Positions 1-11,199 of a stretch of 64,000 nucleotides of DNA are shown here, one piece after another. A program made the position numbers and the translations under genes. The DNA is from Miscanthus floridulus. Lineage: Eukaryota; Streptophyta; Magnoliopsida; Poales; Poaceae. Each line of letters opens with the position of its first letter. Position 1 is the stretch's first letter. Location: positions 122,475,259-122,539,258 of the forward strand of contig NC_089582.1 in NCBI RefSeq assembly GCF_019320115.1. The letters are read 5' to 3'. Under the pieces are notes generated by a model. It saw only the letters and a list, made by a program, of their open reading frames with translations. It had not been told where the DNA came from and ran no database searches.

Positions 1-85
1 CTAAGTTCTCATTCTCTACTTGTGAACCCTTGGTTTTATTAAATTCAACATCATAAACTTCCTCAAGAGTACCACTATCCAAATT

Positions 86-307
86 CTAAACTCTATATGC
101 TTTGCTTGTGGTGGAATAGCCAAGTAGGAATCCTTCATCACATTTCTTGTCAAACTTACCCAATCTAGTGCCTTTCTTTAAGATATAGCATTTGCAACCA
201 AAGACCCAAAAATATGCAACGTTGGGCTTTCTACCATTTAAGAGCTCATATGGTGTCTTCTCTTTCAATCGGTGACAATAGAGGCGGTTGCTACAATAGC
301 AAGCCAT
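86..307 (-). pseudogene. copia integrase C-terminal piece
   Basis: This 73-residue piece (KTPYELLNGRKPNVAYFWVFGCKCY, conserved after the integrase core of copia elements) is separated from the core by a frameshift near 370 and a stop at about 330. It continues toward base 1 and RT, outside the window. Confidence 0.75.
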
Positions 308-365
308 ATTGATAGCTTCGGCCTAAAAAGATTGACTCACATTGTACTCACTAAGCATAGACCTT

Positions 366-1310
366 TCAATCAATGAGTGTTCTATTCTTTCTCTCAACAA
401 GGTCATTTGATTGAGGTGTGTACTTAGCCGAGAATTGATGTCTAATTCCAAATTCATCACATAACTCATCAATTCTAGTATTTTTGAACTCACTATCATT
501 GTCACTTCTAACTCTCTTGATGGTTGTTTCAAACTCATTGTGAATGCCCTTGACAAATGATTTGAATATTGCAAACACATCACTTTTGTCTACTAGAAAG
601 AATACCCATGTGTATCTAGTGTAGTCATCTACTATCACAAAGCCATATTTATTTCCACCAATACTAGTGTATTGTGTTGGCCCAAACAAATTCATGTGCA
701 ATAACTCAAATGCTTTACTAGTGCTTATCATGCTTTTCTTAGGATGGGTGTTTCCAACTTGTTTGCCGGCTTGACAAGAGCTACAAAGCTTATCCTTTTC
801 AAACACAACATCTTTCAAGCCTTTAACTAAGTCATGCTTAACCAATCTATTCAATTGTTTTATTCCAACATGACCAAGCCTTCTATGCCATAACCAACAC
901 ATGCTAGACTTAGTGAACAAGCATGTAGATAATATAGCTTCACTAGCATTAAAATTAACCAAGTATAGATTCTTATATCTAAAGCCTTTGAAGATCAAAT
1001 TAGAGCCATCTACACTTATGATCTCTACATCATCTATCCCAAATATGCATTTGAATCCAAGATCATATAATTGAGCCATGGATAGCAAATTGAAATTCAA
1101 GCTCTCTACTAGCAACATATTGAATATGCTCATGCCATTGGATATTGCAATCTTACCAAGCCCTTTGACTTTGCCTTTGCCATTATCACCAAATGTGATA
1201 CTATCATAACCATCATTGTCATTGGTGTTGATTGAGTTGAATATTTTTACATCACCGGTCATGTGTTGAGTGCACCCACTATCAAGAACCCAATGCCTTC
1301 CTCCACTTTG
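366..1310 (-). pseudogene. copia protease, GAG-pre-integrase and integrase core
   Basis: Reading on the minus strand, the aspartic protease motif LDSGCTQHMTG lies around 1285-1255. The integrase zinc-binding region follows (WHRRLGHVG...CSSCQAGK). The core has all three acidic residues in context: VDDYTRY, RSDNDSEF and VERKNRTL. The frame runs about 300 codons without a stop. It shifts near 370, so the next piece (307-86) is in another frame. The protease cuts the polyprotein and the integrase inserts the cDNA. Confidence 0.85.
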
Positions 1311-1349
1311 TAATTTACCTACAAAAGAAGATCAATTCTTTTTAGGTAC

Positions 1350-2672
1350 TCAAACTTGCTTGGGTCCTCGAAGGTTAGTCACTAAGCTCTTAGGTACCCA
1401 AATAACTTTCTTCTTTGAGCCCATCCATGGTTTACCAATGAACTTAGCCTTCACATCATTTGTACCCTTAGTAAGCATATAGCATGAATCAAGCTTAAGG
1501 GAGGATACATTAGTATTTTTGCTCTTGTTTTTGCACTCTTGCTCTTTATGACCAACTTGCTTACAACTAGTGTAAAACCAATCATTGTTCTTCACAAAAC
1601 TAGTCTTGTGAGGAGCAAAGGCTGCCTTGCCTTTCTTAGGGGTATAGCCCAATTCCTCTTTGTAGAGAGAAGCTCTTTGGCTACCCAAGCACATAAGTAA
1701 GCGGTCCTCACCACCATAAGCCTTAGCTAAGGTGTGAGTGAGCTTAGTGACCTCCTTCTTGAGGTTCTCATTCTCAACCACTAGTGAGGCATCACAAGTG
1801 AGACCATCGCTACTAGATGAGGTAGAAGTGAAAGTGCTATAAGAAGGGTTAGTAGGAGCAACAATGATAGGCATAGATAGTGATTCATCAATTATATCAC
1901 AAGTTAAACCTACATTGCAAGTTTCAACATGCTTCTTTTTATTTTGCTCATTAAGCAAAGAGGAATGAGCCTTTTTAAGCTTTTTGTGAGCTTTGCCAAG
2001 CTTCTCATTGCCTTCCTCTAGCCTCTCATGAGATGCATTGAGCTCATCAAAGGCTTGCTTAAGGGCTTTTAGTTCCTTATGCAAGCTTTTGCATTCCCTT
2101 CTCTTGATATCAAAGTGTTCTCTAGCATCTTCTAGCATGTCAAATAATTCATCCTTAGTAGGTTCATCATCATCACTATCACTATCATTTTCATTTTTAT
2201 TTTCATTATCGTCATCATGTTCTTCATCACTTTCATCATCATAAGTTTGTACCTTAGTGGCCTTAGCCATGAAGCATGATGAAGAGTTAAAGAGAGAAGA
2301 CTTCTCATTGATAGCAATGCTTGCTAGAACCTTCTTCTTGGTGGTCTTGTGATCATCACTATCATCATCATCACTTGAGGAAGCATCACTATCCCAAGTG
2401 ACCACATATGAACCACTCTTCTTCTTCTTGAAGGCCATTTTGTCCTTCTTCTCTTTCTTTTCCTTCTTGTCCTTATTCTTGTTTTTCTTGTTGTCATCAT
2501 TATTGTCGCTATTGTATGGACATTGAGCAATAAGATGATCTTTGCTTCCACACTTGAAGCACCTTCTTGACTTTTCTTTGTTCTTGGATGAAGACTTCTT
2601 TCTTGTCATCCTTCTTGTCATCTTTCTTTTCCTTCTTTTCTTCCTTCTCATCATTATTTCTATAAGTATCAT
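1350..2672 (-). pseudogene. copia gag C-terminal part with CCHC zinc knuckles
   Basis: This 440-residue frame continues Gag in another frame. Near 2565-2515 there is a CCHC knuckle (CFKCGSKDHLIAQCPY), then acidic low-complexity stretches, a coiled-coil-like Lys/Glu/Leu region, and a second degenerate knuckle (SCKQVGHKEQEC) near 1560. The knuckles would bind the element RNA. The long charged Asp/Glu/Lys tracts are typical of large-Gag copia elements. It continues downstream toward the protease with a stop near 1340. Confidence 0.75.
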
Positions 2673-3135
2673 CGGTCATTATACCTCTCAATACTTGGTT
2701 TGGTGTCATGGTGTCCAAACCGCTTCTCACTAGAATGGTGACTAATGTACCAAATCTTGAGGGCAAACATCTCAAAAACTTATGTGAGAAGTCCTTGTCC
2801 TTCACCTCTTCTTCAAGTGCTTTAAGATCATTGACAAGCACTTGAAGCCTATGAAACATCTCTGGCATATTTTCATCCTTCTTCATCTTGAAGCTTGCAA
2901 ACTTCTCTTTAAGGATGTATGCCTTTGCACCCTTCATGACTTGAGTGCCCTCAAATGATTCTTCCAACTTCTTCCATGCCTCATGAGCCATTTCAATATT
3001 TTTGACTTGCTCAAATGTCCTTTCATCAATTGCATCATGAATAGCACTTAGAGCAATGTCATTGTTTTGGAGAAGTACTTTTTCAGCCACGGTGGGATTC
3101 TCTGGATCTTCAATCTCAATTTTGGTTTCTACCAC
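2509..3135 (-). pseudogene. copia gag (UBN2-type capsid region), decayed
   Basis: This 208-residue reading frame has the layout of a plant copia Gag capsid (UBN2 family), including AHEAWKKLEE, LKEKFASFKMK and FLRCLPSRFGTLV. It is followed by a highly charged Lys/Glu/Asp tail. The N-terminal part upstream of 3135 is interrupted by stops. The frame shifts near 2600 into the zinc-knuckle frame, so Gag is broken. It would form the virus-like particle around the element RNA. Confidence 0.8.
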
Positions 3136-3292
3136 CTTCTAAACTTTCCTATTGATTGACTTGATATAAATTGTCATCTTGGCCTTCCAATAGGGATAGT
3201 TGGAGCCATCAAATTAGGATGACTTCTTTGTGTTGTTGATTTAAGCCATTTTTACACCGAAGGTTGTTAAGCCTCAAATCACGGTGACCTCG

Positions 3293-3304
3293 GCTTTGAT
3301 ACCA
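3293..3304 (-). other. tRNA-Met primer-binding site of the copia element
   Basis: On the minus strand TGGTATCAAAGC lies two bases inside the LTR end. It matches the usual plant initiator-Met PBS (TGGTATCAGAGC) at all but one base. It fixes the element's orientation and the inner LTR boundary. Confidence 0.8.
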
Positions 3305-3306
3305 CT

Positions 3307-5284
3307 TGAAAGGTCCTAATAGCTAGAGGGGGGTGAATAGCCTAATAAAAATTTCTACAACAACACTTAACAAAATGGTTAGACAGTTATGAGGCAAAGC
3401 AAGTGTTGCGCTAGCCTACTCAAAATATAAGCCACCTACCATAATTCTAGTTTAGATAGTGTCTATTCACACAAAAGCTATGACACTACCCTATGTTAGT
3501 GTGCTCTCAAAGGCTAACTAAAGAGTCACACCAACCAACCAAGCAAGCTCTCACAACTAGCTATACTAAAGAGTTTATCAACTAGTTTGCAGTAAAATAA
3601 AGAGAGTGATCAAGAAGGTTATACAGCCATATAGATGAAGAAATCAATCAATCACAAGGATGAATAATAATAAAGACCAATCACCTCGGAATCAAAGGAT
3701 GAACACAATGATTTTTACTGAGGTTCACTTGCTAGCCGGCAAGCAACTCCTCGTTGTGGCAATTCACTCACTTGGAGGTTCACGCGCTAATTGGCATCAC
3801 ACGCCAAACCCTCAATAGGGTGCCGCACAACCAACACAAGATGAGGATCATACAAGCCATGAGCAATCCACTAGAGTACCTTTTGGCGCTCCGCCAGGGA
3901 AAGGTCAAGAACCCCTCACAATCACCATGATTGGAGCCAGAGACAAATCACCAACCTCCGCTCGACGATCCTCGCTGCTCCAAGATGTCTAGGTGGCGGC
4001 AACCACCAAGAGTAACAAGCAAAATCTGCAAGCGAAACATGAACACCAAGTGCCTCTAGATACAAACACTCAAGCTATGCACTTGAATTCTCTCCCAATC
4101 TCACAAAGATGATGAATCAATGATGGAGATGAGTGGGAGGGCTTTGGCTAAGCTCACAAGGTTGATATGTCAATAAAAATGGCCAAAGGTGTGAGCTTCA
4201 ACCGGCCATGGGGCTTAAATAGAAGCCCCTACGAAATAGAGCCGTTGTACCCCTTCACTGGGTACAGCGCGGGGTGACCGGACGCTCTGGTCCGATTGAC
4301 CGGACGCAGCACCGGACGCTCCGTTCGTGAATACCGGACGCGTTCGGTCAGCCTACCAGACGTGTCCGGTAGCTCCTAGACTGTCACGTGTCCAGTTCAA
4401 ACCAACATAGCCATTGCTACCCATTCTGCCGACGACCGAACGCTCATACCGAACGCACAAACACAAATGACCGGACGCTGAGCCGTCGAGTTCGGTCGAG
4501 TCCAGTAAGCCATCAGGGCTGACCGGACGCGTCTGTTAGAAACTGACTAGACACTGAGCCTCAGCGTCCGGTGGAGTACAGTAAGCATCCACGCTCGACC
4601 GGACGTGTCCCGTCACACCAAACCGGATGCTGCCAGCGTCCGATCGACTGTCCTACCAAACACTACGTTTGCTAATTCACACCGGACGTGTCCGGTGTAG
4701 CGACCGGACACGTCCGGTCGCTGAGTTCATTGCCAAATACCGGACGTGTCCGGTCACCATACCGGACGCGTCCGGTCACTCTATAACCAGCGCGACTAAC
4801 TCCTTTTTAACTCTATCTTCTTCACCCTTGCTCAAATGTGCCAACCACCAAGTGTATCACCTTGTGCACATGTGTTAGCATATTTTCACAAACAATTTTC
4901 AAGGGTATTAGCACTCCACTAGATCCTAAATGCATATGCATTGAGTATAGCATCTAGTGGCACTTTGATAACCGTATTTCGATATGAGTTCCACCTCTCT
5001 TAATAGTACGGCTATCAAACCTAAATGTGATCACACTCTCTAAGTGTTTTGATCACTAAAACAAAATGGCTCCTATAATTTATACCTTTGCCTTGATCCT
5101 TTTGTTTTTCTCTTTCTTCTTTTTAAGTCCAAGCACTTGATCATCACCATGACATCATCTTCATCATGCTATGATCTTTGTTTGCTTCGCAACTTGGAGT
5201 GTGCTACCTATCTCATGATCACTTGATAAACTAGGTTAGCACTTAGGGTTTCATCAATTCATCAAAATCAAACTAGAGCTTTCA
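3307..5284 (-). repeat. 5' LTR of the copia element
   Basis: The LTR is bounded by TG..CA. It starts TGAAAGGTCC next to the primer-binding site and ends in CTTTCA at 5284. Its outer end reads TGAAAGCTCTAGTTTG on the minus strand, the same as the start of the solo LTR at 46211. It is 1978 bp against 1890 bp for the solo copy. It holds a dense group of CCGGACG/CGTCCGG motifs at about 4260-4790. Confidence 0.88.
4215..4221 (-). promoter_or_regulatory. TATA-like box in copia LTR
   Basis: Minus-strand TATTTAA occurs in the context CTATTTAAGCCCC, which is conserved in the solo LTR at 47277-47283. It is the likely U3 core promoter. This rests on motif and conservation only. Confidence 0.5.
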
Positions 5285-5404
5285 CCCGGCCCTTGGGGGT
5301 CGAACGATGCGGAAACCTCGTCCTTAGAGTCGGACGAGGCATGGCCCGGCCCCTGGGGGTCGGACGAGGCGGAAACTTCACCCTCAGAGTCGAACGAGGT
5401 CGTA
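5285..5404. repeat. two imperfect ~60-bp tandem units
   Basis: A unit starting CCCGGCCC(T/C)TGGGGGTCG and ending in AGTCG(G)ACGAGG occurs twice in a row just outside the copia LTR. It looks like a relic of another retroelement. I do not recognise its family. Confidence 0.5.
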
Positions 5405-5434
5405 GTTGCGCCTTTAACCATCGGATGAGGCGAC

Positions 5435-5905
5435 GTGACGCTCCTTAATCCTTTGGCTCGGATATCCGGGTATAGATATCCGCCAGATAGTGTTGTTGAG
5501 ATAGATATTGTGAAAGTAGGCAAGAAGGTTCATTTCAGTAGATTTTTCTGTGCATTCAAGGGTAGTATAGATGGCTTCCTAGAGGGTTGCAGGCCATACA
5601 TTAGTATAGATTCCACTACTCTCAATGGGCAGTGGAATGGACACATGCCTGCAGCCAATGCTATAGATGGACACAATTAGATGTTCCCAATAGTATTTGG
5701 TTTCTTTGATTCTGAGACCAAAGAGAACTGGATTTGGTTCATGGAGCAGTTATGCAAGACACTTGGCCCATTAGACAAACTAGCTATGTGCACATATGCT
5801 TGTAAGGGTCTAGAGGCTACAGTTAAACATGTATTCCCAAGGGCAGAGCAGAGGGAATGCTTTAGGCATTTGATGGATAACATGAAGAAAATGTTTTCAT
5901 TATAG
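5435..5905 (+). pseudogene. Mutator-like (MULE/MuDR) transposase fragment
   Basis: Two stretches in one frame (5435-5680 and 5681-5905) are split by a TAG. They contain RPYISIDSTTLNGQW, FPIVFGFFDSETKENWIWF and RAEQRECFRHLMDNMKK. This is the central DDE transposase region of plant MULEs, with the D of ISIDSTTL as the likely first catalytic Asp. Upstream and downstream transposase domains are missing, so this is a relic. It lies 1.2 kb upstream of the RCC1-like gene. Confidence 0.8.
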
Positions 5906-6252
5906 GTATGGATATGTATGGCTTTCATGTGCTAGTATGGACCTGTAATTTATGGCTATCATTGCCAGTATAGACATGTTATGTATGGACCGGTTGTGTA
6001 TGGCAACTGCAAAACCTGATAATGGATTAGCTTGATATGCAAATTTCTGTCAATTTCATCATCTTGTTGGCCGTCATGAATTTTTTGGCTGTTGTCATGA
6101 CAAAAGAACCATTTGATGCAATATACAACAGGCAACATAATAAGATAACATTTCCATTGCATTAACATATTCAACATATATTTTCCTACTACCGAGAACA
6201 ACCATTCACTTGAACACATACATTATAGCAACAATGCATACAACAAATAACA
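5906..6252. other. AT-rich spacer in the MULE relic
   Basis: This stretch follows the transposase fragment and has several loosely repeated TATGGAC-type words. No coding feature is supported. Confidence 0.4.
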
Positions 6253-6700
6253 CTAAATCAACATTTTAAGCGAAGAAATGAGGGCATCCATCTTGGCTTC
6301 CATGTTGTTCTTCCCAGCACACTTTAACTGTGCTTCTTCTTCACCAAATCCCTAAGCTTCTTCTACTTCTTTTGAACCCAGGCCAGCTTCAAGATCAATG
6401 ACAACAAACTTCAACTCCACCAGCTTCTTCAAGTACGCTTTTTGGAATTCATAGAATCTACATCTACCATCCATCTACAAAATGCAAAATGCCCAACAGT
6501 TAGGGGTCTTCAACCAAACCCAAACCCAAAACCAAGGAAAATTCAAAATGGATCATGGAAAACCCTTACCCCGGGCATATTTCTGGGACACTTGAAGAAC
6601 ACGCGCCCCTAGTTGTCGTTCTTTGTTGTTCTCATAATCAGCTCGATTACCCTCTCTTTTGCATGTGGGACACACGATCAGAGCCTAGTTTCCTTTCCGA
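6253..6700 (-). pseudogene. GRF-type zinc-finger ORF fragment, with one intron
   Basis: On the minus strand an exon ending at 6570 reads MRTTKNDN, a stop, then GRVFFKCPRNMPG. A GT donor follows at 6569. The next exon starts at 6474 after TTGTAG and reads MDGRCRFYEFQKAYLKKLVE. The K-C-P then C-R-F-Y-E-F spacing resembles the GRF zinc finger found in small plant proteins, often beside transposons. Stops after GFGEEE-type sequence and in the first exon mark it as broken. The family call is moderately sure. Confidence 0.45.
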
Positions 6701-6989
6701 TGTCTTCCTCCTCGATAGCCCACGACACTATGTTCCTTGACGAAGAGGGCTCTGTCCTCCTGGCCATGGGTGCACGGGGGACGAGGATTAGCCGTCGTTG
6801 TCGCTGGGGAAGAGAATGGGTGAGAGGGGGAAGAATGGATGCGGTTGCTCCAGTGGGGAAGAAGGGGGAGTAGACTAGGTTTGACTAGAGGCTGGGCCGA
6901 CCGGAGACAGAAGAAGGAGGCGATGGCAGCATGGTCATTTTGTGTGTAAGTTAGGGCTCTCAAGTTTCCTACCATACTGGCGTGATCAC

Positions 6990-7055
6990 AAATACCTGGA
7001 AAGTGGCGAACCAAGGAGTGCCGTCGGGAAGGATGACAAAAAGTAAAAAAATCCC
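6990..7055. mobile_element. Mutator-like terminus in the 5' region of the RCC1-like gene
   Basis: This segment (AAAGTGGCGAACCAAGGAGT ... GACAAAAAGTAAAAAAATCCC) matches, with mismatches, the right end of the MULE at 51227-52456 (AAAGTGGCAAACGAAGGAGT ... ending AGTTAAAAATCCC). It ends 53 bp before the RCC1-like start codon. I could not find the other end, so this is a solo end or a badly decayed element. Confidence 0.55.
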
Positions 7056-7108
7056 CTCTTTGTCTCTCGCAGGCGGCAGGCCAAACAAAAGCGCCGCCGC
7101 CGCCGGCA

Positions 7109-10060
7109 ATGTTCCGCCGCCTCCTCCCCCACCGCCGCCACATCTCCTCCTCGTCCGCCTCCAACTCCACCCCGACCCTCTACTCTGAAGGAACCATCCC
7201 ATTCTCCCTCCTCTCGTGGGGCCGTGGCGCTTCCGGACAGCTCGGCGGCGGCAAGGAGGAGCGCCGCCTCTACCCATCCCCCGTCGCCCACCTCCTTCTC
7301 CCCGAATCAGACCCACGCCTTGCGCCCACCCCCGGACGCCTTCCCTCTGCAGGGGAGATGTCTGGAGTGGAGGTTGGGATCTCCTGCGGGCTCTTCCACT
7401 CTGCGCTCCTCGTCGAAGGAGGCGCCTGGGTGTGGGGCAAGGGCGACGGAGGCCGCCTCGGCCTCGGTGACGAGTCTTCCGCCTTCGTGCCCCGCCCTAA
7501 CCCCAACCTCCGCGATCTCCGCCTCCTCGCGCTCGGCGGCATCCACTCCGCCGCGCTGACCACCTCCGGTGACGTCTTCACCTGGTGAGGAAACTGCCAC
7601 ATTGCTGATTTGAAGATTGCTATCGAAAAGTTTAGTATGTATACTTCATGTGATTAGATAGTTAATTTAGTAGTCTCTTATTACTCCATGAATGAAACTT
7701 TGTGACGAATGGATTGCATTTTGATGGATGTGGCTGCTGCATCACTCAGTTTACTGTAGTCTGCAGGGGTTATGGTGGGTTTGGAGCTCTGGGGCACTAT
7801 GTATACCATAGGGAGCTTTTGCCAAGGCAAGTGAATGGTCCATGGGAAGGGAAGATAACACACATTTCTACTAGTGGAGCACATACCGCAGCAATCACCG
7901 ACTCAGGTCGGTCTGATTCACTCATTGTAAACTATAGTTTTGAATCATCTGATACCGTCCTTTGCAATCAGATGGTGGTAATATCACTAGTCATTCCATT
8001 ATGGTCTTTGCTGCAAATGAAACTACTCGTCTCTGATCGTTGCACTTTGCTAACAGGTGAACTTTACACTTGGGGTCGTGATGAAGGTGATGGTAGGCTG
8101 GGGCTTGGGAGTGGAGGTGGTCCAGGTGAAGCTGGCTCCCTCAGTGTTCCTTCCAAGGTGAATGCATTGCCTGTTCCAGTTGCTGCTGTAGCTTGTGGTG
8201 GCTTCTTCACAATGGCTCTTACTTCAGATGGACAGTTATGGAGTTGGGGAGGTTAGACTCTGACTAAACATCATCCAACAACTCATACTGCCATACACAT
8301 TACTGGTAGATAGTTGTTTTGTCCAGTTAGCATAGCAGTAAATAGCCAGTGTTTGTTAGCATATCCAGACCCGTCATATCATTATCAGGCATAGATTAGA
8401 TGATTTTGTTATTGTCCCTGAAGTGCAGTTAAGCTGCTTCAATCCAGGTGAACAGAATCTCTGTCATGCCTTTTTATGCTTTCAGTTGGCCACCCTCCTA
8501 AATTGACACTTTAAATTATCAAAGCCAATATGAGCATTGGCAAAACATTCCTGAACTGGTGTGCATCTATTCCTTCTCCAATTGTCATGATGCTAGAGTC
8601 TGCACCTTTTTATCCTGTTTTTCTTTCAAGTTTGATGGCAAAGGAATGCATCCCTTCATTTTTTTTTGAATTTACTGTAGGATAATTAATTGTTAAGTTC
8701 TGGTTGCACCCCTCATTTACTTATTATCAGCTTCAGTTTTCCCTTATGGCTGTTATCAATTTACTGATGTGCTGAATATTTGCATTTCGTGTATCATTTC
8801 CAGCAAATTCAAACTTCGAACTGGGTAGAGGAAGCAATTTCAGTGATTGGAGGCCACAGCTTGTCCCTAGTCTGAAAAGTATCCGTGTAATCCAAGTAGC
8901 ATGTGGTGGATACCATTCTTTAGCTTTGACTGGTAAGTTATTAGAACCTGCAAAGTCTGATCTTTCACAAACTTTTTTTAGAACCTACATGAACCAACAG
9001 AAAGCCACTGTATTTGTAAAGAGAGAGATTTGTTTCAATCATATTAACTATTAGTTTCAAACTGCAGTTGTAGCGAACACCTTATATAGTACACTGGCTG
9101 TTGCACCATAGCATTATATCATTTTATGAAATGTCTCACCACTGTTACAGATGAAGGTGAAGTTCTCTCTTGGGGGCATGGTGGGCATGGACAACTTGGG
9201 CATCCCACCCTTCAAAATCATAGAATCCCACTTGCCATCAAAGCTTTGTCTGATGAGCGAATTGTCCATATAGCCTGTGGAGGATCAACCTCTGCTGCTA
9301 TATCAGGTGAAATACAGAGAACTCTTCTCTTAGTTGTCCAGTACTCCGTTGTTCTACGAGTTACTCTTGACATGTGGTTGTTGGTTTCACTTATCTATCA
9401 TTTCTTATGTAGCTGACTAAAAATATTCTAGAAAAGAAAATCTTGGTCTACAAAAACCTAATAAATGTCTCTGCTGGTGATCAGCAGGAAATGTCAAAGG
9501 ATATACCTGATGACATGCAAACTGAATGAGATTCTGTATTTTGAATACGACTCTAGCGATGAACACACCCTTTAATTCAGAATATGACAGAGAAAATCTC
9601 TTTCATGGCAGTTTGTGGTATCGTTTAGTTTGTTAGGAAATGCTAAAGAAGTGCATTTACTTTAACTAAAATATTGGTTGCTCAAGTTGTATAAAGGTCA
9701 CTTTTATCTGGCATGAGGTTGATCTACTTTGTGGATCTTGGTTGCTTTGCTTTACTGTGATTCTACATCATGCCGCCTATTGACTAAATGCAGATAATCA
9801 AATTTCCTCTCTGTAAACAACACATGAACTTACTTTTGTTCTTAATTGTCTGGGCAGAGAAAGGTGACTTGTACATGTGGGGAAATGCAAGAGACTGCCA
9901 GCTAGGCGTCCCTGGTCTGCCAGAAGTTCAGCCACTCCCAGTCAAGGTGAATTTCCTCAGAGACGATGATAAAGCTTTGGGCCCTTCTCGTGTCATCTCC
10001 GTTGCAATAGGAGCCTCCCATGCCATGTGCTTGGTCTCCATGCAACAAACTGAGAAATAG
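7109..10060 (+). CDS. RCC1-repeat protein, seven-bladed propeller, probably mitochondrial (RUG3-like)
   Basis: Six exons joined 7109-7584, 7767-7906, 8057-8251, 8804-8932, 9151-9306 and 9858-10060 give 432 residues with every junction at GT-AG and in frame. The start ATG opens an Arg/Ser-rich, acid-free N-terminus (MFRRLLPHRRHISSS), typical of an organellar presequence. Seven RCC1 blades are visible: WGRGASGQLG, WGKGDGGRLGLG, WGYGGFGALG, WGRDEGDGRLGLG, WGANSNFELG, WGHGGHGQLGHP and WGNARDCQLG. Proteins of this family act as exchange factors or protein scaffolds. Length plus presequence resemble plant RUG3, which supports mitochondrial nad2 intron splicing, but orthology is inferred. UVR8-type proteins are the main alternative and lack a presequence. 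The 5' UTR is short, with a Mutator end 53 bp upstream. Confidence 0.88.
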
Positions 10061-11195
10061 GGCAGCCTGGGTTTCTCCTTTGTGAAGGCGCTTATGTTTC
10101 GGCATTCATACATCGGAGTTCATTTCGAAGAGGATCTTGTTCTCTTCTGATTCGATCCTGCTGTTCCAGTTGGTGGAAACTGTCAGGAAAGGCCCTGATT
10201 CGATTCCTGCTCAGTTAAGTTGAACACATCTGCAAGAAAGAATAAAAAAACTGCCACACGCTGATAAAACCAGGAAAGGTCCTGTGGCTGGCACCGGGTA
10301 GGCATAGCTGTAGTAGATTCGAATCCTTAAATTTTTATCACTGAAAGTTCTTATTTGTGTAGACATTGTTCTTGGTTTTCTGTAGCACTGTAACATGAGG
10401 GATGAAACTGCGAGAAGCGTGAATGTACAGCATGCACCCTTGTGCGTTCTCACCAAAGATTTGTAGATTCTGTTTGTAGTTGAGATGGCCAGAATTTTGT
10501 GGTGCTAATTTTTATTGTGACTCTGGCAGGAGGCCTGGTTCTAGTTGCTGTTCAATAAAAGCAACCAGATGTTTTATTGCTCAACTCATCATTCATTTGT
10601 ACCTTAGCAATCCAGAGTTGTTGCCTCATCATCATCCATGCATTTTTTTGTCAAAGCATATTAGCAGAATCACCCTTCCAGGCAGCTGCTTTTGTAATCC
10701 AAGGGGGAAATTTTGAGGCTACAGTTGTTTGTGCAGTAACTATCTGCCTGATGGGGTGAACATGCAGCCTGCTTGTAGTAGCCAGATTCAGAAGGGCGTC
10801 AGTGCGTCGCGGTACGACGATCTTGAAAAGAAAACTGAAACTGCCGCATACGGAAGTCCTTGTGGCTAGGGCATGCCACTGGTAGCAATTGTGTTCCACT
10901 GTATCCTGATTGATGATTGCGGTTCCTGAAGTTGTGATTGATAAACTGTGTGCTTATAGCAGCAGCTTTGTGTGTGCAAGACGGATAACAACGATATACA
11001 TGCACTAAGTTGAGTTGACGTCAGTGGGTGAGATTGATCATAACGTTAAAGTGATAGGATGAATTTTTCGAAAATAGTGCACCCTGTGTACAATCTCGGA
11101 GTGAAAGATAATATGTGTGAAAGATTTGCAGAATGCTTGAATCTCGCTATGTGTGAAAGATAATATCTTTGCCCGGGAGCAATCGGGAATAAGAA
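10061..11195. other. 3' UTR of RCC1-like gene and intergenic spacer
   Basis: No further gene is supported. Near 11102 and 11154 the word GTGAAAGATAATAT occurs twice in the likely promoter of the next gene. Confidence 0.4.
10554..10559 (+). terminator. poly(A) signal candidate, RCC1-like gene
   Basis: AATAAA lies about 500 bp after the stop codon, in the context TTCAATAAAAGC. It is the first canonical signal downstream and fits a long plant 3' UTR. The actual cleavage site is unknown. Confidence 0.4.
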
Positions 11196-11199
11196 CGGG

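Larger units (their letters stand above)
1..5284 (-). mobile_element. Ty1/copia LTR retrotransposon, 5' part (left end outside window)
   Basis: On the minus strand the order is 5' LTR (5284-3307), primer-binding site, gag, zinc knuckle, protease, integrase. The integrase-before-RT order is the Ty1/copia arrangement. RT, RNase H and the 3' LTR lie beyond base 1. The long LTR (about 2 kb) and the large acidic gag suggest the SIRE/Maximus lineage, but this is inference. Several stops and frame changes show it is no longer coding-competent. A solo LTR of the same family lies at 46211-48100 on the other strand. Confidence 0.9.

Noticed and set aside
7216..7602. Several open frames on both strands over exon 1 of the RCC1-like gene
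   Set aside because: They are shadows of the real exon, which is confirmed by splice junctions and RCC1 repeats.
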